This document shows, piece after piece, positions 16,967 through 26,257 of a stretch of 64,000 bases of DNA (its first letter is position 1; every line of letters begins with the position of its first letter). Origin of the DNA: Chromatiaceae bacterium (GTDB lineage: Bacteria > Pseudomonadota > Gammaproteobacteria > Chromatiales > Chromatiaceae); assembly GCA_007693535.1 (NCBI GenBank), contig REDK01000111.1, positions 1-64,000 on the forward strand, given 5' to 3'. A program made the position numbers and the translations under genes. The notes under the pieces were generated by a model that worked only from the letters and a program-made list of their open reading frames with translations, made no database searches and had not been told where the DNA came from.

Positions 16967-19261
16967 CTATTCGGCATCGCTCGGGTCGGCACCGGTGATT
17001 GGTCGCAGCTGCTCATCGGGGCCGATGCGGCGAATGATCGGGGCGAGCGCCTGCAGGTCTGCGGGCAGACCCGCCAGTGCCGCGGCGGCGGCGGCGCGGT
17101 CGGTGAACTCGCCGAGCAGGACCGGGTGCCAGCGCGGGTCCGGGACACCGGTCTCGAGCCGATGCGCCCGCGCACTCAGGCCCGCGCGCGCGACGAAGGG
17201 CCTCAAGCTGTCGGGGTTGCGGAAGCTGATCAGTTGGATGCTGTAGCGCGGGGCCGCCGGGTCAGCAACGTCGGTCGCGGCAGTCCGTGCCGACGCCGGT
17301 GCCGATCCCGGTACCGTTCCTGATGCCGTTCCTGGTGCCGATCCCGGTAATGATGCTGGCACTGGCGGTCCGCGCACCGGGGGCGCCGGTTGGATGTCCA
17401 CGGCCGTCGCATCCATGCTCGGGACCGGCCGGCCAGCGCCGTGCCTGGTGGCGGTCGCGGAGGTCGGTCCCAGGCCTAGATCAAGGTCGGCGGCGATGCC
17501 GGCAGCCGGTTCGGCGACCGGTGCTGAGACCAAGGCCGGGGCCGAGTCCGTTTCCAGTTCGGGTTCCAGTTTGGGCGCGCGCCTGAGGTCGATCTCGGTA
17601 TTTGGGTCCGGCTTGCGCGCTGGCGACGGCCTGGCAGCCAGCACTGGGGCGCCGGCAGGGGCCGTTGGCGGCGTGACCGGCGCGGCGCTCGGGGTCGCGG
17701 CAGCACCGGCGCGCTGATCAGGCAACACCGGCCCGGCCTCGAACAGCCGTTGCAACGGGTCGATCGCCAGCAGCGCGACCAGGATCAACCCGGCGCCGAG
17801 CAGGACCCGCCGCGGTGCCCGCGGCGGCGACCGGTGGCCGGCCGCAAGCAACAGCGTGTAGATGGGCTGGCCCTTGAGCGCCGCCGCCGTGAAGGTGGCA
17901 CTCAGGCAGGTCAGGATGATCGGCAGGGCGAGCGGCTGGGCACCAGTGAGTTCGATCACTAGGATGATCCCGGTTAGCGGCGCGCGCACCGTGGCGGCGA
18001 ACAGCGCACCCATCGCTGCCACCGCAAACACCCGCGGGTCGAGCCCCAGCCCTGGCAGGGGCAGTGCCACCAGTTCCGCGAACAGGGCGCCGGTGATGGT
18101 GCCCAAGGCCAGCATCGGAGCGAAGATGCCGCCCGGCACCCCGGTGCCATAGCTGCCGGCGCTGGTCAGCAAGCGGACCGCCAGCAGGCCCAGCAGAAAC
18201 CACGCCCCATGGGCCTGAAGGAACAGGGTCTCGACCAACTGCTCGCCGCCGCCGACGCTCTGCGGGGCGAACCAGAGCAGGACCCCGACGGTGAGCCCGA
18301 TGCCAGCGACGGCCACATAGGGCTGGCGTCCGGGCAACGCGCGAAAGGCCCGGACCGCGCCTTGGATCAACCAGTTGAAGATGACACCGAGCACGCCGAT
18401 CAGCATCCCCAGCAATAGGAACAGCGGCAGCGTCGCGAGCGGTGGCTGGGACAGGTTCGGCATCGGTAGCGCCGGGCCCTGGCCGAGCAACCAGCCGCTG
18501 ACGATGACCGCGGCGCAACTGGCAAGGATCACCGACTGGATCGAGTCGAAGCGATCGGTGAAGTGCTCGCGCAGCTCTTCGGTGACGAAGACGATGGCCG
18601 CGAGCGGGGCATTGAAGGCCGCCGCCAGGCCGGCGGCGGCGCCGGCGGCGATCAGCGTGCCGCGCTCACCCGCCACTTGCTCGCCGGCCGCCTGGTCGCC
18701 CACCCGGCCGGCATCATCCGATATCGGCGCTGCCGCCGGATCAGGTCCGGCCCCCTTGCCACCAAGGCGCTCGGCAGCCAGTTGCCCGACCGCGGCACCG
18801 ATGTGCACGGTCGGCCCTTCGCGACCGAGCACGAGCCCGCTGCCGATGGCCAAGGCCCCGGCGACGAACTTGACCGGCAGCACCCGCTGCCAGCGCAACG
18901 GCCGGGCACCGGCCAGGATCGCCTCGACCTCCGGGATGCCACTGCCAGCGGTCTCCGGCGCAAACCGGCGCACCAGCCACAGCGACAGGGTCAGCAGCAG
19001 CGCCGCCAGCGTCATCAGGAGCAGCCAACCGGGCAGCGGTGCGACCGCCAGTGCTGCGCGCAGTGCGCCACGCCCGCGCTGGGCATGGTCGAGCACGGCG
19101 TGGAAGGCAGCGCCCATCAGGCCGACACCCCCACCGACCAGGGCCGCGGCCAGATAGAGCCGCCAGGCATCGCGCCGCGGGATCAGCACGCCGCCGCGTG
19201 CGGCCAGCCACCAGTGAGTGATCGGGTGGTTGATCGGATTCGTCATTGGCGGCGCCGTCAC
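16967..19261 (-). CDS. ClC-family chloride channel/antiporter fused to a C-terminal SPOR domain
   Basis: A 764-residue protein starting at GTG 19261 or possibly ATG 19246. The first 500 residues form a ClC core with about a dozen hydrophobic segments: GSGIPEVEAIL (selectivity Ser), GREGPTVHIGAAVGQL (gating Glu) and FVTEELREHF, whose Glu matches the proton Glu of ClC antiporters, so H+/Cl- exchange is likely. A linker rich in Ala, Pro and Thr of about 170 residues follows. The last 80 residues read RYSIQLISFRNPDSL...WHPVLLGEFTDRAAA, a SPOR peptidoglycan-binding domain. SPOR normally acts in the periplasm, whereas ClC C-termini are cytoplasmic, so topology is a puzzle. The frame is uninterrupted, and a sequencing artefact is not evident. 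Confidence 0.85.
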   Translation of the reverse strand: MTAPPMTNPINHPITHWWLAARGGVLIPRRDAWRLYLAAALVGGGVGLMGAAFHAVLDHAQRGRGALRAALAVAPLPGWLLLMTLAALLLTLSLWLVRRFAPETAGSGIPEVEAILAGARPLRWQRVLPVKFVAGALAIGSGLVLGREGPTVHIGAAVGQLAAERLGGKGAGPDPAAAPISDDAGRVGDQAAGEQVAGERGTLIAAGAAAGLAAAFNAPLAAIVFVTEELREHFTDRFDSIQSVILASCAAVIVSGWLLGQGPALPMPNLSQPPLATLPLFLLLGMLIGVLGVIFNWLIQGAVRAFRALPGRQPYVAVAGIGLTVGVLLWFAPQSVGGGEQLVETLFLQAHGAWFLLGLLAVRLLTSAGSYGTGVPGGIFAPMLALGTITGALFAELVALPLPGLGLDPRVFAVAAMGALFAATVRAPLTGIILVIELTGAQPLALPIILTCLSATFTAAALKGQPIYTLLLAAGHRSPPRAPRRVLLGAGLILVALLAIDPLQRLFEAGPVLPDQRAGAAATPSAAPVTPPTAPAGAPVLAARPSPARKPDPNTEIDLRRAPKLEPELETDSAPALVSAPVAEPAAGIAADLDLGLGPTSATATRHGAGRPVPSMDATAVDIQPAPPVRGPPVPASLPGSAPGTASGTVPGSAPASARTAATDVADPAAPRYSIQLISFRNPDSLRPFVARAGLSARAHRLETGVPDPRWHPVLLGEFTDRAAAAAALAGLPADLQALAPIIRRIGPDEQLRPITGADPSDAE

Positions 19262-19285
19262 AAGACAGACGCGGTCGAACTGGTA

Positions 19286-19582
19286 TCAATCGGCGTCCGC
19301 TCCATGCGTGCTGGTCGTCTGGCTCAGCGCGCCCTGGTATGGCTCCGCAAACGGCGCGGGCTGTCCGCCGGTGTGCCAGAAGAGGATGCGCGCGTCCCGT
19401 GCCTGTGCCTTGCCCACCAGGAACACCAGCTTCCGGGTCTTGTTCGCGCCCAGCGCCAGACCGGTCTGAGCGTCGCGCTTGATGAAGAGCTGGGGACCGC
19501 CGAACAGGGCCGATAGTCGTGGCAGCGGCTCGACCGGGGTCGGCAGGTGGGCCAGGGAGCGCCGGTGATTGGATACGGTCAA
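19286..19582 (-). pseudogene. Internally deleted D-cysteine desulfhydrase / ACC-deaminase-like remnant
   Basis: The N-terminal part matches the family start: SLAHLPTPVEPLPRLSALFG, then LFIKRDAQTGLALGANKTRK with the PLP lysine region. After LVFLVGKAQARDARI the frame jumps straight to ILFWHTGGQPAPFAEPYQG, which is the normal C-terminal end of these pyridoxal enzymes. About 230 residues of the core are missing, so it cannot be active. The apparent start is TTG 19582-19580. It lies between the ClC gene and the Wadjet operon, showing deletion activity at this junction. Confidence 0.7.
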
Positions 19583-19844
19583 CGTTGGCGTCTCCGGGGG
19601 TCGGGTTGATCTGCGTCGCGATGATGCAACGGATCCAATAACGATTGCCAGCAGGTCCAGGCCTGGCAGAGGGCTCGTGGGCAGGATCAGGCGGTGCAGG
19701 CAACCGGCTTGGCCGCACCCTCGAGATCGGACGGCGCCGTCTTGGAGTACAGGCCTTGTCGCCGGACTCAAAAGCGAACACGCCTTGCCATCCGGCGGAC
19801 CCTGATATCCAATTCGCCGGGATGCCCGCGCAGGAGCGAACCGG

Positions 19845-21197
19845 ATGCAAGACGTCGCCGACCCGGCCCATCCCCCGTCCCGCGACCTGACCGACCGTAT
19901 CGCTCGCACCTGGGCGGCCGATCTCTCGCTGCAATTGGACCGGGAGCGGCTGGCCTTCCTCACCGGCATCCAGGCCTATCTGGAACTGAATCCAGACCCG
20001 ATGCTGGGGGAGAGGGAACTGCGCGACGTCTTCTCGCTGCTCAACGATGTGGTGCAAGGCGACCAGGCCAGCCTGGCCCTGCGCGCGACCCACGCGATCG
20101 ACAGCCTGTGCCGTCAGCACCTGCTCGTGCGCGCCGATCTGGGCGGTATCGCGGCCGAGGGCGAATTCACCCTCAGTCCGCTGGGAAAGACCCTCGCCGA
20201 GTGGTTCGGCGCCCACGAGACCCTGACCCAGGAGGGGCTGGAGGTCATGTTGACCAGGATCCGCGGTGACCTGGCTGGGGTTCGTGCCGCTGCTGCCAGG
20301 GATGGGGACGATACCCATTGGCGCACCCGTGTCGTCGCTCCGCTCAAGCTCACGGTGGCCGGACTGGTGGAGATGATCGACCGGCGCCAGCGCGGTATGG
20401 ATGTGCAGCAGCAGGAGACCCGGGAGCGAATCGGGCGGTTGCTGGAGGCCCACTGGTTCGATGCCATCGATCAATGCGAGGCGCTGCTGCGCGACACCAG
20501 CGCCACTCTGCACGAGCTTCACCGTACCCTGATGAGCGAGACCGAGGGCGTCGCCAACCTGCTCAACGAGATCTTCGATGCCGCCGACGCCGCCGGTCGG
20601 GACGAGGCCCTGGACGCGGTCAATCATGTGCGGACCCAGATCGAGCGCGTTGCCGCCTGGGGCGATAACCGGTTTCAGTCCTGGTCCGCCTACTACCAGA
20701 ATGTGCACGAGTTCATCCGCAGCGTCGTCCGGGTCGATCGCCAGCGCGCCCTGCGCACCCGCTTGACAGAGGGCCTGCGAGGATTCGCCGCGACCCCCTG
20801 GTACCTGCGCTGCGCCCGTCAGACCCCCTACCGACACCTACGCGAGCCCGAGTCGCGGTTGGAAACGCGGGTGATCGCCCGGCCGGTGCGCGAGCGGGAC
20901 CAGGGGTTGCGCGACCATCAGACCGAGGGTGGGCTGATGGAGCGTCTGGTCGATGCCTGGCGCCAGGAGTTGGAGGACACCGGGCGGCTGGATCTCTGGG
21001 AGCTGTTGCATCGGCTCCTGCCCAGCCATTCAGACGACGAACTCTATCGTCTGGCCGGGGAGCTGCTGGCCTGGATGGTCGAACAGGGCGAGCCGCTGCC
21101 CGCCGACGGCTGGGGCTGGCGTCCGCTCGGTACCCGCCTGGAGCTGCAAAACCTGGTCGTCAAGCGCGCGACAGGGCGAGGAAAGACCGATGGATGA
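19845..21197 (+). CDS. jetA: Wadjet JetA / MksF (MukF-like kleisin)
   Basis: A 450-residue MukF-like kleisin. Residues 20-110 form the winged-helix dimerisation region (LSLQLDRERLAFLTGIQAYL, EGEFTLSPLGKTLAEWFG). The middle helical region includes TRVVAPLKLTVAGLVEMIDR and MDVQQQETRERIGRLLEAHW, close to MukF motifs. The C-terminal winged helix should bind the ATPase head of JetC. In MukBEF-like Wadjet systems JetA, JetB and JetC form a loop-extruding complex that senses small circular DNA for cleavage by JetD. AGGAG lies eight bases before the ATG. The stop overlaps jetB by eight bases. The gene also fits MksF naming. Confidence 0.9.
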   Translation: MQDVADPAHPPSRDLTDRIARTWAADLSLQLDRERLAFLTGIQAYLELNPDPMLGERELRDVFSLLNDVVQGDQASLALRATHAIDSLCRQHLLVRADLGGIAAEGEFTLSPLGKTLAEWFGAHETLTQEGLEVMLTRIRGDLAGVRAAAARDGDDTHWRTRVVAPLKLTVAGLVEMIDRRQRGMDVQQQETRERIGRLLEAHWFDAIDQCEALLRDTSATLHELHRTLMSETEGVANLLNEIFDAADAAGRDEALDAVNHVRTQIERVAAWGDNRFQSWSAYYQNVHEFIRSVVRVDRQRALRTRLTEGLRGFAATPWYLRCARQTPYRHLREPESRLETRVIARPVRERDQGLRDHQTEGGLMERLVDAWRQELEDTGRLDLWELLHRLLPSHSDDELYRLAGELLAWMVEQGEPLPADGWGWRPLGTRLELQNLVVKRATGRGKTDG

Positions 21198-21870
21198 GCT
21201 GCGCTTTCGCTGCCTGGAGGACGTCATCACCGATCCGCTGTTCCCGTCCCTGGACCAGCGTCTGCGCAAAGGCTTCCACGTCGACAGCGACGACATCGCC
21301 GAGTACGAGCTGCTCGCGCGCGCCGCCGAATGGCTCGAAGCCTTCTACGCGGGTTACGAGTGCCGCCTGGTACACGGACCGGAAGGCTATTGGTACCTGC
21401 TCGCCGAAGGCGACCTGCTCGGACACCGGCGCCTGAGCCCGGCGGAGATGCTGGTTGGGCAGGTCCTCGCGCTGATGCGCATGGACCCGGCCTGGCTCAG
21501 CGAGACCGGCTGGATCCCGCGCGTCAAGGTACTGGAGACCCTGGAGCACCTGCTTGGGCGGGAGCGTCTTGCGGCCGTGCTGGCGCCGCGCAGCAGCCGC
21601 CGCGACCACCATACCGACGAGCGCAAGATCCGCGAGGCGATCGACAAGGCCATCAAGGGGCTGGAAGCCTTGGGATTCCTGCGCGTCCGAGGCGAGACCG
21701 AGGAGCTGTTGCCCAGGCGCAGCCTGATGCGTTTCGTCGGGCCGGTGCGCGACAGCGCGGAGCCCGAGGAGTCCCTGCGCCAACTGATCCGCGACGGTGA
21801 GGTAGAGCTGGAGGCGCCCGGCGAGGCAGCGGGCAACGACGTGGACGGGGACGGGCCGGATGGCCGGTAG
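21190..21870 (+). CDS. jetB: Wadjet JetB / MksE (DUF4194, MukE-like)
   Basis: A 226-residue KITE-type subunit. The start at ATG 21190 (MDELRFRCLEDVITDPLF) overlaps the end of jetA. A winged-helix body includes CRLVHGPEGYWYLLAEGDLL, LSPAEMLVGQVLALMRM and RKIREAIDKAIKGLEALGFL, as in MukE and DUF4194 proteins. It binds the JetA kleisin and stabilises the complex on DNA. The C-terminus is acidic (EVELEAPGEA...). The longer upstream frame is shadow of jetA. It overlaps jetC by 11 bases, indicating tight translational coupling. Confidence 0.88.
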   Translation: MDELRFRCLEDVITDPLFPSLDQRLRKGFHVDSDDIAEYELLARAAEWLEAFYAGYECRLVHGPEGYWYLLAEGDLLGHRRLSPAEMLVGQVLALMRMDPAWLSETGWIPRVKVLETLEHLLGRERLAAVLAPRSSRRDHHTDERKIREAIDKAIKGLEALGFLRVRGETEELLPRRSLMRFVGPVRDSAEPEESLRQLIRDGEVELEAPGEAAGNDVDGDGPDGR

Positions 21871-24800
21871 GGCCCGCATCGAGCGCCTGCTGCTGCTCAA
21901 TTGGAAGGGCATCTTCTGCCAGCCCTTCGAGCTGCACGAGGCCGTCACCGCTCTGGAAGGCGAGAACGGGTCGGGTAAGACCACAGTGATGATTGGCGCC
22001 TTCGTCGCACTGCTCCCGGATCTGCAGCGCCTGGCCTTCCGCAATGTCGGCGAGGCCGCCGGCAGCGACGGCGACCGGGGCATCTACGGACGGTTGGGAG
22101 AGAAGGGCCCCAGCTACAGCCTGCTGGACTTGCGCGCGGCCGACGGCTCCCGGGTGATCGCCGGGGTGTGCCTGATCCGCGGCGCGCCACCGCGCATCGA
22201 GCTGCACCGTTTCCTGATGGAGGGGCTGCCCTGGGACGAGGATCTGGAGATGCTGGTGCTGGTGCGCGACGGCCGCAACGAACGCATCCCCGAGATCGCG
22301 GACCTGCGCCAAGCCTTCGCCCGCGCGGGGGCCGGCCTGACGGCCTACGAGAGCGCCGGGCGCTACTGCGGGCGGCTGCACGAACTCGGCATCCTGCCCA
22401 TGCGCATGGAGCAGCCGCAGGACCGCCAGCGCTACCACCAGATGCTGCATACCAGCATGTACGGCGGCTTTTCCGGGTCGCTGCAGAAGGGGCTGCGGGA
22501 CTATCTGCTCAACGAGGACCAGAAGCTCCGCAACCACGTCGGCCGCATGCGCGAGAACCTCACCGCCTGTCGCGTCACCCGCAGTCGGATCGCCGAGTCT
22601 CAGGCGCGCTACAAGCTGATCGAGGAGGTCTTCCGCCTCGGCTGGGGCATGGCCGAGGCCGCCTTCCACGGCAGCCGGCTCTTCTACGAGACCCGCCGCG
22701 GCAGCGCCAACCTGGCGCGCGAGGAGCACCGGGAGGCCCGTCACCAGAGCGCCGCCGCCCTGGTCAGGAGCCGGCAACTGGCGGACCGCCACCGGGAGGC
22801 GATCCAGGCTCTGGAGTGCCTGCGCCGGGAGCTGGAAGAGGCAACCAGGCTGCTCGCCGCCTGCACCCAGGCCAGACAATACCGCACCCAGCTCGAGCGG
22901 CTGGCCCCCCGGCGAACCCAGCAGGAGCAGGCGCTGCGCACGGCCGCCGAGGACAAGGAGGCTGCGCGCCAACGCCACGGCGAGGCCCGCACCCGGGGCG
23001 ACCGGCAGCGCCGGGAGCGGGATCGGTTGGCCCAGGACCTCGCCCGGGCCCAGGACGCCTTCGAGTCGGTCTCGCGCCAGGTCGGGCTTTACCGTGCCGC
23101 CGTGCAGGCCCTCGACGATGCCCGCGCCGCGCTGTCAGATCGGTCGCTGGAGATCTCGTCCCTCGCTGGCCTCTTGGCCGAGTGCGAGGGGCAGTGGCGG
23201 CGCGCCCTGGAGGAACAAGGGCATTGCCGCGAGGCGCTCGAGGGCGCCCAGGCCAGGCGCGCGCGCTTCGATGCGCTGCTGGGGGTGGTCCAGCGTCTCG
23301 CCGACGCGCAGATCGCCCCGGGCGAGGCGGCCGCCGCGGCCAGACGGTTGGATACCGAGTTCCGCGACCTCGCCGATCGGCTCGAACGAGCCCGGGACCT
23401 GCCCGAGCGCATCGCGCGGGCCGAGGACGCCGCCCGCGCCCAAGCCCGCCTGCGCCAGCGGCTCGCACCGCTCCGCGAGGCCTGCGGCCGGTTGGAGACA
23501 TCCGCCCAGTTGCTCGAGGCCAGGACGGCGCGGTGGGCCGAGCGGGGCGCCCTCGAGCGGGACCAGGCAGATCTGCAAGGGCGTTGCGCCGAGCACAGGT
23601 CGGCCCTGGCGATCGCCGCCGAGCGCATTGCCGCCCACGAGGACAACTTGAAGGGCTGGCAGGCCGCTCGGGACCTGGCAGCGGAGCTGTCGTCGGCGAT
23701 GAACTGGCCGCTCGAGGACGCCGCCGGCCTGGACGCCCTCGGGCGCGACCTTGACGCTCGCGGCGAGGACCTGGCGCAGCAGATCCGGGAGCACGAGCAC
23801 GAGCGGAAACGGTGCATCGAGGAGGCCGAGCGGTTGGCGTTCGGCGGGGGACGCCTGGAGGAATCGCTGGTGGCACTGGCCGACCGTCTTGAGGGCCGCC
23901 TGCTGATGGAAATCTTCGACGATACGCCCGCCGCGGAGGCGGCCCGCGTCGAGGCCTGCCTCGGCCCGCTGCATCGGGCCTTGCTGGTCCCGGACGCGGC
24001 CGCGGCCGCCCGCCGGGCCGCTGCCGAGCCCCGGCGACCGGACGACCTGTGGCTGGTGGCGGCCGGCGGTACGGAGGAGCTGACCCCGTCTGGCGAGACC
24101 ATCGGCGACAGCGAGCTGGTCGCGGGCGCGCACGCCTGGCGTCTCAGTCGCCGCCCGGCGCGGCCGGTGGTAGGGCGGGCCGCACGCGAGCAGGAGATCG
24201 AGCGCCTGCGGACCCAGGCCCGAGGGCTCGAGCAGGCGCGCGACCGCGCGCGCCGCGAGCGCGAGCAACTGCGGACCCATCAGGAACGCTTGAACCGCCT
24301 GCGCGGCATGGCCCGCTGGCTGGGGACGCCGTCCCCGCGGGGGGCGCTCGACGCCGAGCGCCGAGATCGAGACCAGCGCCAGCGCCAGCTACGCATCGAC
24401 GAGGCGGCCCTGGCCAGGTTGGGCGCGGATCTCGAGACCTGCGTTGCGCTATGCCAGACGCTCGACGCCTGCCTCCTAGACGCCGCCCTGCTGGATCAGG
24501 AGGACTGGGGCGCCACCCTCCGCCGGCTGCGCCGCGAGCGCGATGAGATCAAGTTGGATCGGGCCAGGCTCGAGCGGGCTCAGCCGGACCTTGCAAGGCT
24601 GCGCGAGGGTTTCCTCGATCTCCAGCAAACGCCACCGGACGATGCCTTCCTGGATGGGCTGCGCCGGCGTCGGGACATGGCCTCCGCGGTGCTCGACTAC
24701 TGGCGCCGAGGCCGTGAACTCCTCCAAGACCTGGACCGGCACCGACCGCATTTCGCCTATGCCGACCAAGTGCCTCTGTTGGAGGCACAGCAAGGCGCCC

Positions 24801-26257
24801 TGGCGGCATTGCGGACGCGACTCGACGACATGGGCAGCCTGATCGATGCGTTGCAACGGGACGAAGAGCGTTGCCGCGCGCAACTCGATGAGGCCGGCGG
24901 TCGCTGGAGCGACGCCGACGCCGCGCTCAAGGGTACGGACGCGCGCATCGGCGACCTCCAGGGGCAGCTTGCCGAGACCGGGGAAGACGGCAGCGAGGAG
25001 ACCCTCGCCGAGGCCAGGCGGCTGCACGCTGCGACCCAGGAGGCAACCGCACGGGCCGACCAGGAAGAGCGGACGTTGGGCAAGGCGCTGGCGTTAGCGG
25101 AGAACGAGGTCAAGCATGCCCGCGACGCCGCAGCACGCGCACGTGCCGAACGACGCAAGACCCTCCTAGAACTCCGTCCCAACTGGCGGAACTGGCTGCG
25201 CCTGCGCGGCCAGGCGCGGTGCCTCGGACTGCTGCAACGGCTCCAGGCCGGCGCCGAGCGCTACCAGGGCATGGGCCCGCCTACTGTCGTCAGCCAGGCC
25301 AGTGAGCTTCGCGGCCGGCTCGAGGGGGTCCTGAGACAGGCCGATGGCGGCCCAGCTTTGCTGGAGCGCCTCGGCGCACGTCAGGACCCGGCGTCGGGGG
25401 AGGCCACCGCGGCCCTGCGCGACCTGCGTCACTGGCTGCTGGTGCGCGGGTTCCTGGAGCAGAGCATCCCTCGCGACATCGTCCAATCCGACGACCCGGA
25501 GGAGGCCCTGGTACAGATCGGCGCCCAGCTCAGGGTCCTGCGCGAACGCCTCGATGACCAGGAGCGCGCCCTGCGCCAGAGCACAGAGGAGATCGCCAAC
25601 AGCGTTCGTACTCGCATCCGCCAGGAGGAGGCGCGCATCCGCACCCTGAACCGGGGGCTTGCTCGGGTCCGCTTCGGCTCCATTCGCGGCGTGCGCATCC
25701 ATATGGAACAGAAGCGGATCATGGCCCGGCTGTTGGACGCCATGCGCACCCAGCCGGACCTGTTCGAGCAGGACGCCTCCCTGGAAGACGTCATGGCTAG
25801 GGTCTACGTCCACATCGGCGGTGGCCAGGTCAAGGGCGAGCAACTGCTGGATTACCGTCAGTACCTGGACCTGACTGTCCAGGTGCAGCGCCTCGGCGGC
25901 GATCTCTGGACCGAGGCCCGGGCGGGGGCGCTGTCCACCGGCGAATCCATCGGGGTCGGGGCGGCGGTGCTGGTGGTGATCCTCGACGCCTGGGAGCAGC
26001 AGGCTGCGCTCCTCAAGGGGCGCAAGGCGGGTCAGGCCCTGCGCTTCCTGTTCCTCGACGAGGCCAATCGGCTGAGCCCCGATTCGTTGGACACCCTGAC
26101 CGAGTTCTGCCAGCAGATGCAGGTCCAGTTGCTCGCCGCTGCCCCGGCCGCTGACCGGGCCCGGCGCGGACACATCTATCGCCTGGCCCGGCGCAGCACC
26201 GAGGACGGTCGCGAAGAGGTCATCGTGCGCGGACGACGGATGCGCGAGGACGCTTGA
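21860..26257 (+). CDS. jetC: Wadjet JetC / MksB (MukB-like SMC ATPase)
   Basis: A 1465-residue SMC-like motor, close to MukB length. Walker A is GENGSGKTTVMIGAF near residue 35. Long coiled coils rich in Arg, Glu, Leu and Ala flank a hinge-like segment near residues 660-780 (LMEIFDDTPAAEAARVEACL). The C-terminal head has the signature GALSTGESIGVGAAVL and the Walker B strand LRFLFLDEANRL, all nearly identical to MukB. ATP-driven loop extrusion on circular DNA is the established role of such complexes. The head, hinge and coil proportions look complete, with no frameshift. Confidence 0.93.
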   Translation: MAGRARIERLLLLNWKGIFCQPFELHEAVTALEGENGSGKTTVMIGAFVALLPDLQRLAFRNVGEAAGSDGDRGIYGRLGEKGPSYSLLDLRAADGSRVIAGVCLIRGAPPRIELHRFLMEGLPWDEDLEMLVLVRDGRNERIPEIADLRQAFARAGAGLTAYESAGRYCGRLHELGILPMRMEQPQDRQRYHQMLHTSMYGGFSGSLQKGLRDYLLNEDQKLRNHVGRMRENLTACRVTRSRIAESQARYKLIEEVFRLGWGMAEAAFHGSRLFYETRRGSANLAREEHREARHQSAAALVRSRQLADRHREAIQALECLRRELEEATRLLAACTQARQYRTQLERLAPRRTQQEQALRTAAEDKEAARQRHGEARTRGDRQRRERDRLAQDLARAQDAFESVSRQVGLYRAAVQALDDARAALSDRSLEISSLAGLLAECEGQWRRALEEQGHCREALEGAQARRARFDALLGVVQRLADAQIAPGEAAAAARRLDTEFRDLADRLERARDLPERIARAEDAARAQARLRQRLAPLREACGRLETSAQLLEARTARWAERGALERDQADLQGRCAEHRSALAIAAERIAAHEDNLKGWQAARDLAAELSSAMNWPLEDAAGLDALGRDLDARGEDLAQQIREHEHERKRCIEEAERLAFGGGRLEESLVALADRLEGRLLMEIFDDTPAAEAARVEACLGPLHRALLVPDAAAAARRAAAEPRRPDDLWLVAAGGTEELTPSGETIGDSELVAGAHAWRLSRRPARPVVGRAAREQEIERLRTQARGLEQARDRARREREQLRTHQERLNRLRGMARWLGTPSPRGALDAERRDRDQRQRQLRIDEAALARLGADLETCVALCQTLDACLLDAALLDQEDWGATLRRLRRERDEIKLDRARLERAQPDLARLREGFLDLQQTPPDDAFLDGLRRRRDMASAVLDYWRRGRELLQDLDRHRPHFAYADQVPLLEAQQGALAALRTRLDDMGSLIDALQRDEERCRAQLDEAGGRWSDADAALKGTDARIGDLQGQLAETGEDGSEETLAEARRLHAATQEATARADQEERTLGKALALAENEVKHARDAAARARAERRKTLLELRPNWRNWLRLRGQARCLGLLQRLQAGAERYQGMGPPTVVSQASELRGRLEGVLRQADGGPALLERLGARQDPASGEATAALRDLRHWLLVRGFLEQSIPRDIVQSDDPEEALVQIGAQLRVLRERLDDQERALRQSTEEIANSVRTRIRQEEARIRTLNRGLARVRFGSIRGVRIHMEQKRIMARLLDAMRTQPDLFEQDASLEDVMARVYVHIGGGQVKGEQLLDYRQYLDLTVQVQRLGGDLWTEARAGALSTGESIGVGAAVLVVILDAWEQQAALLKGRKAGQALRFLFLDEANRLSPDSLDTLTEFCQQMQVQLLAAAPAADRARRGHIYRLARRSTEDGREEVIVRGRRMREDA

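Noticed and set aside
20953-21189. Longer upstream start for jetB
   Set aside because: The extension is antisense-like shadow inside jetA; the domain begins at ATG 21190, which overlaps the jetA stop as usual for the system.
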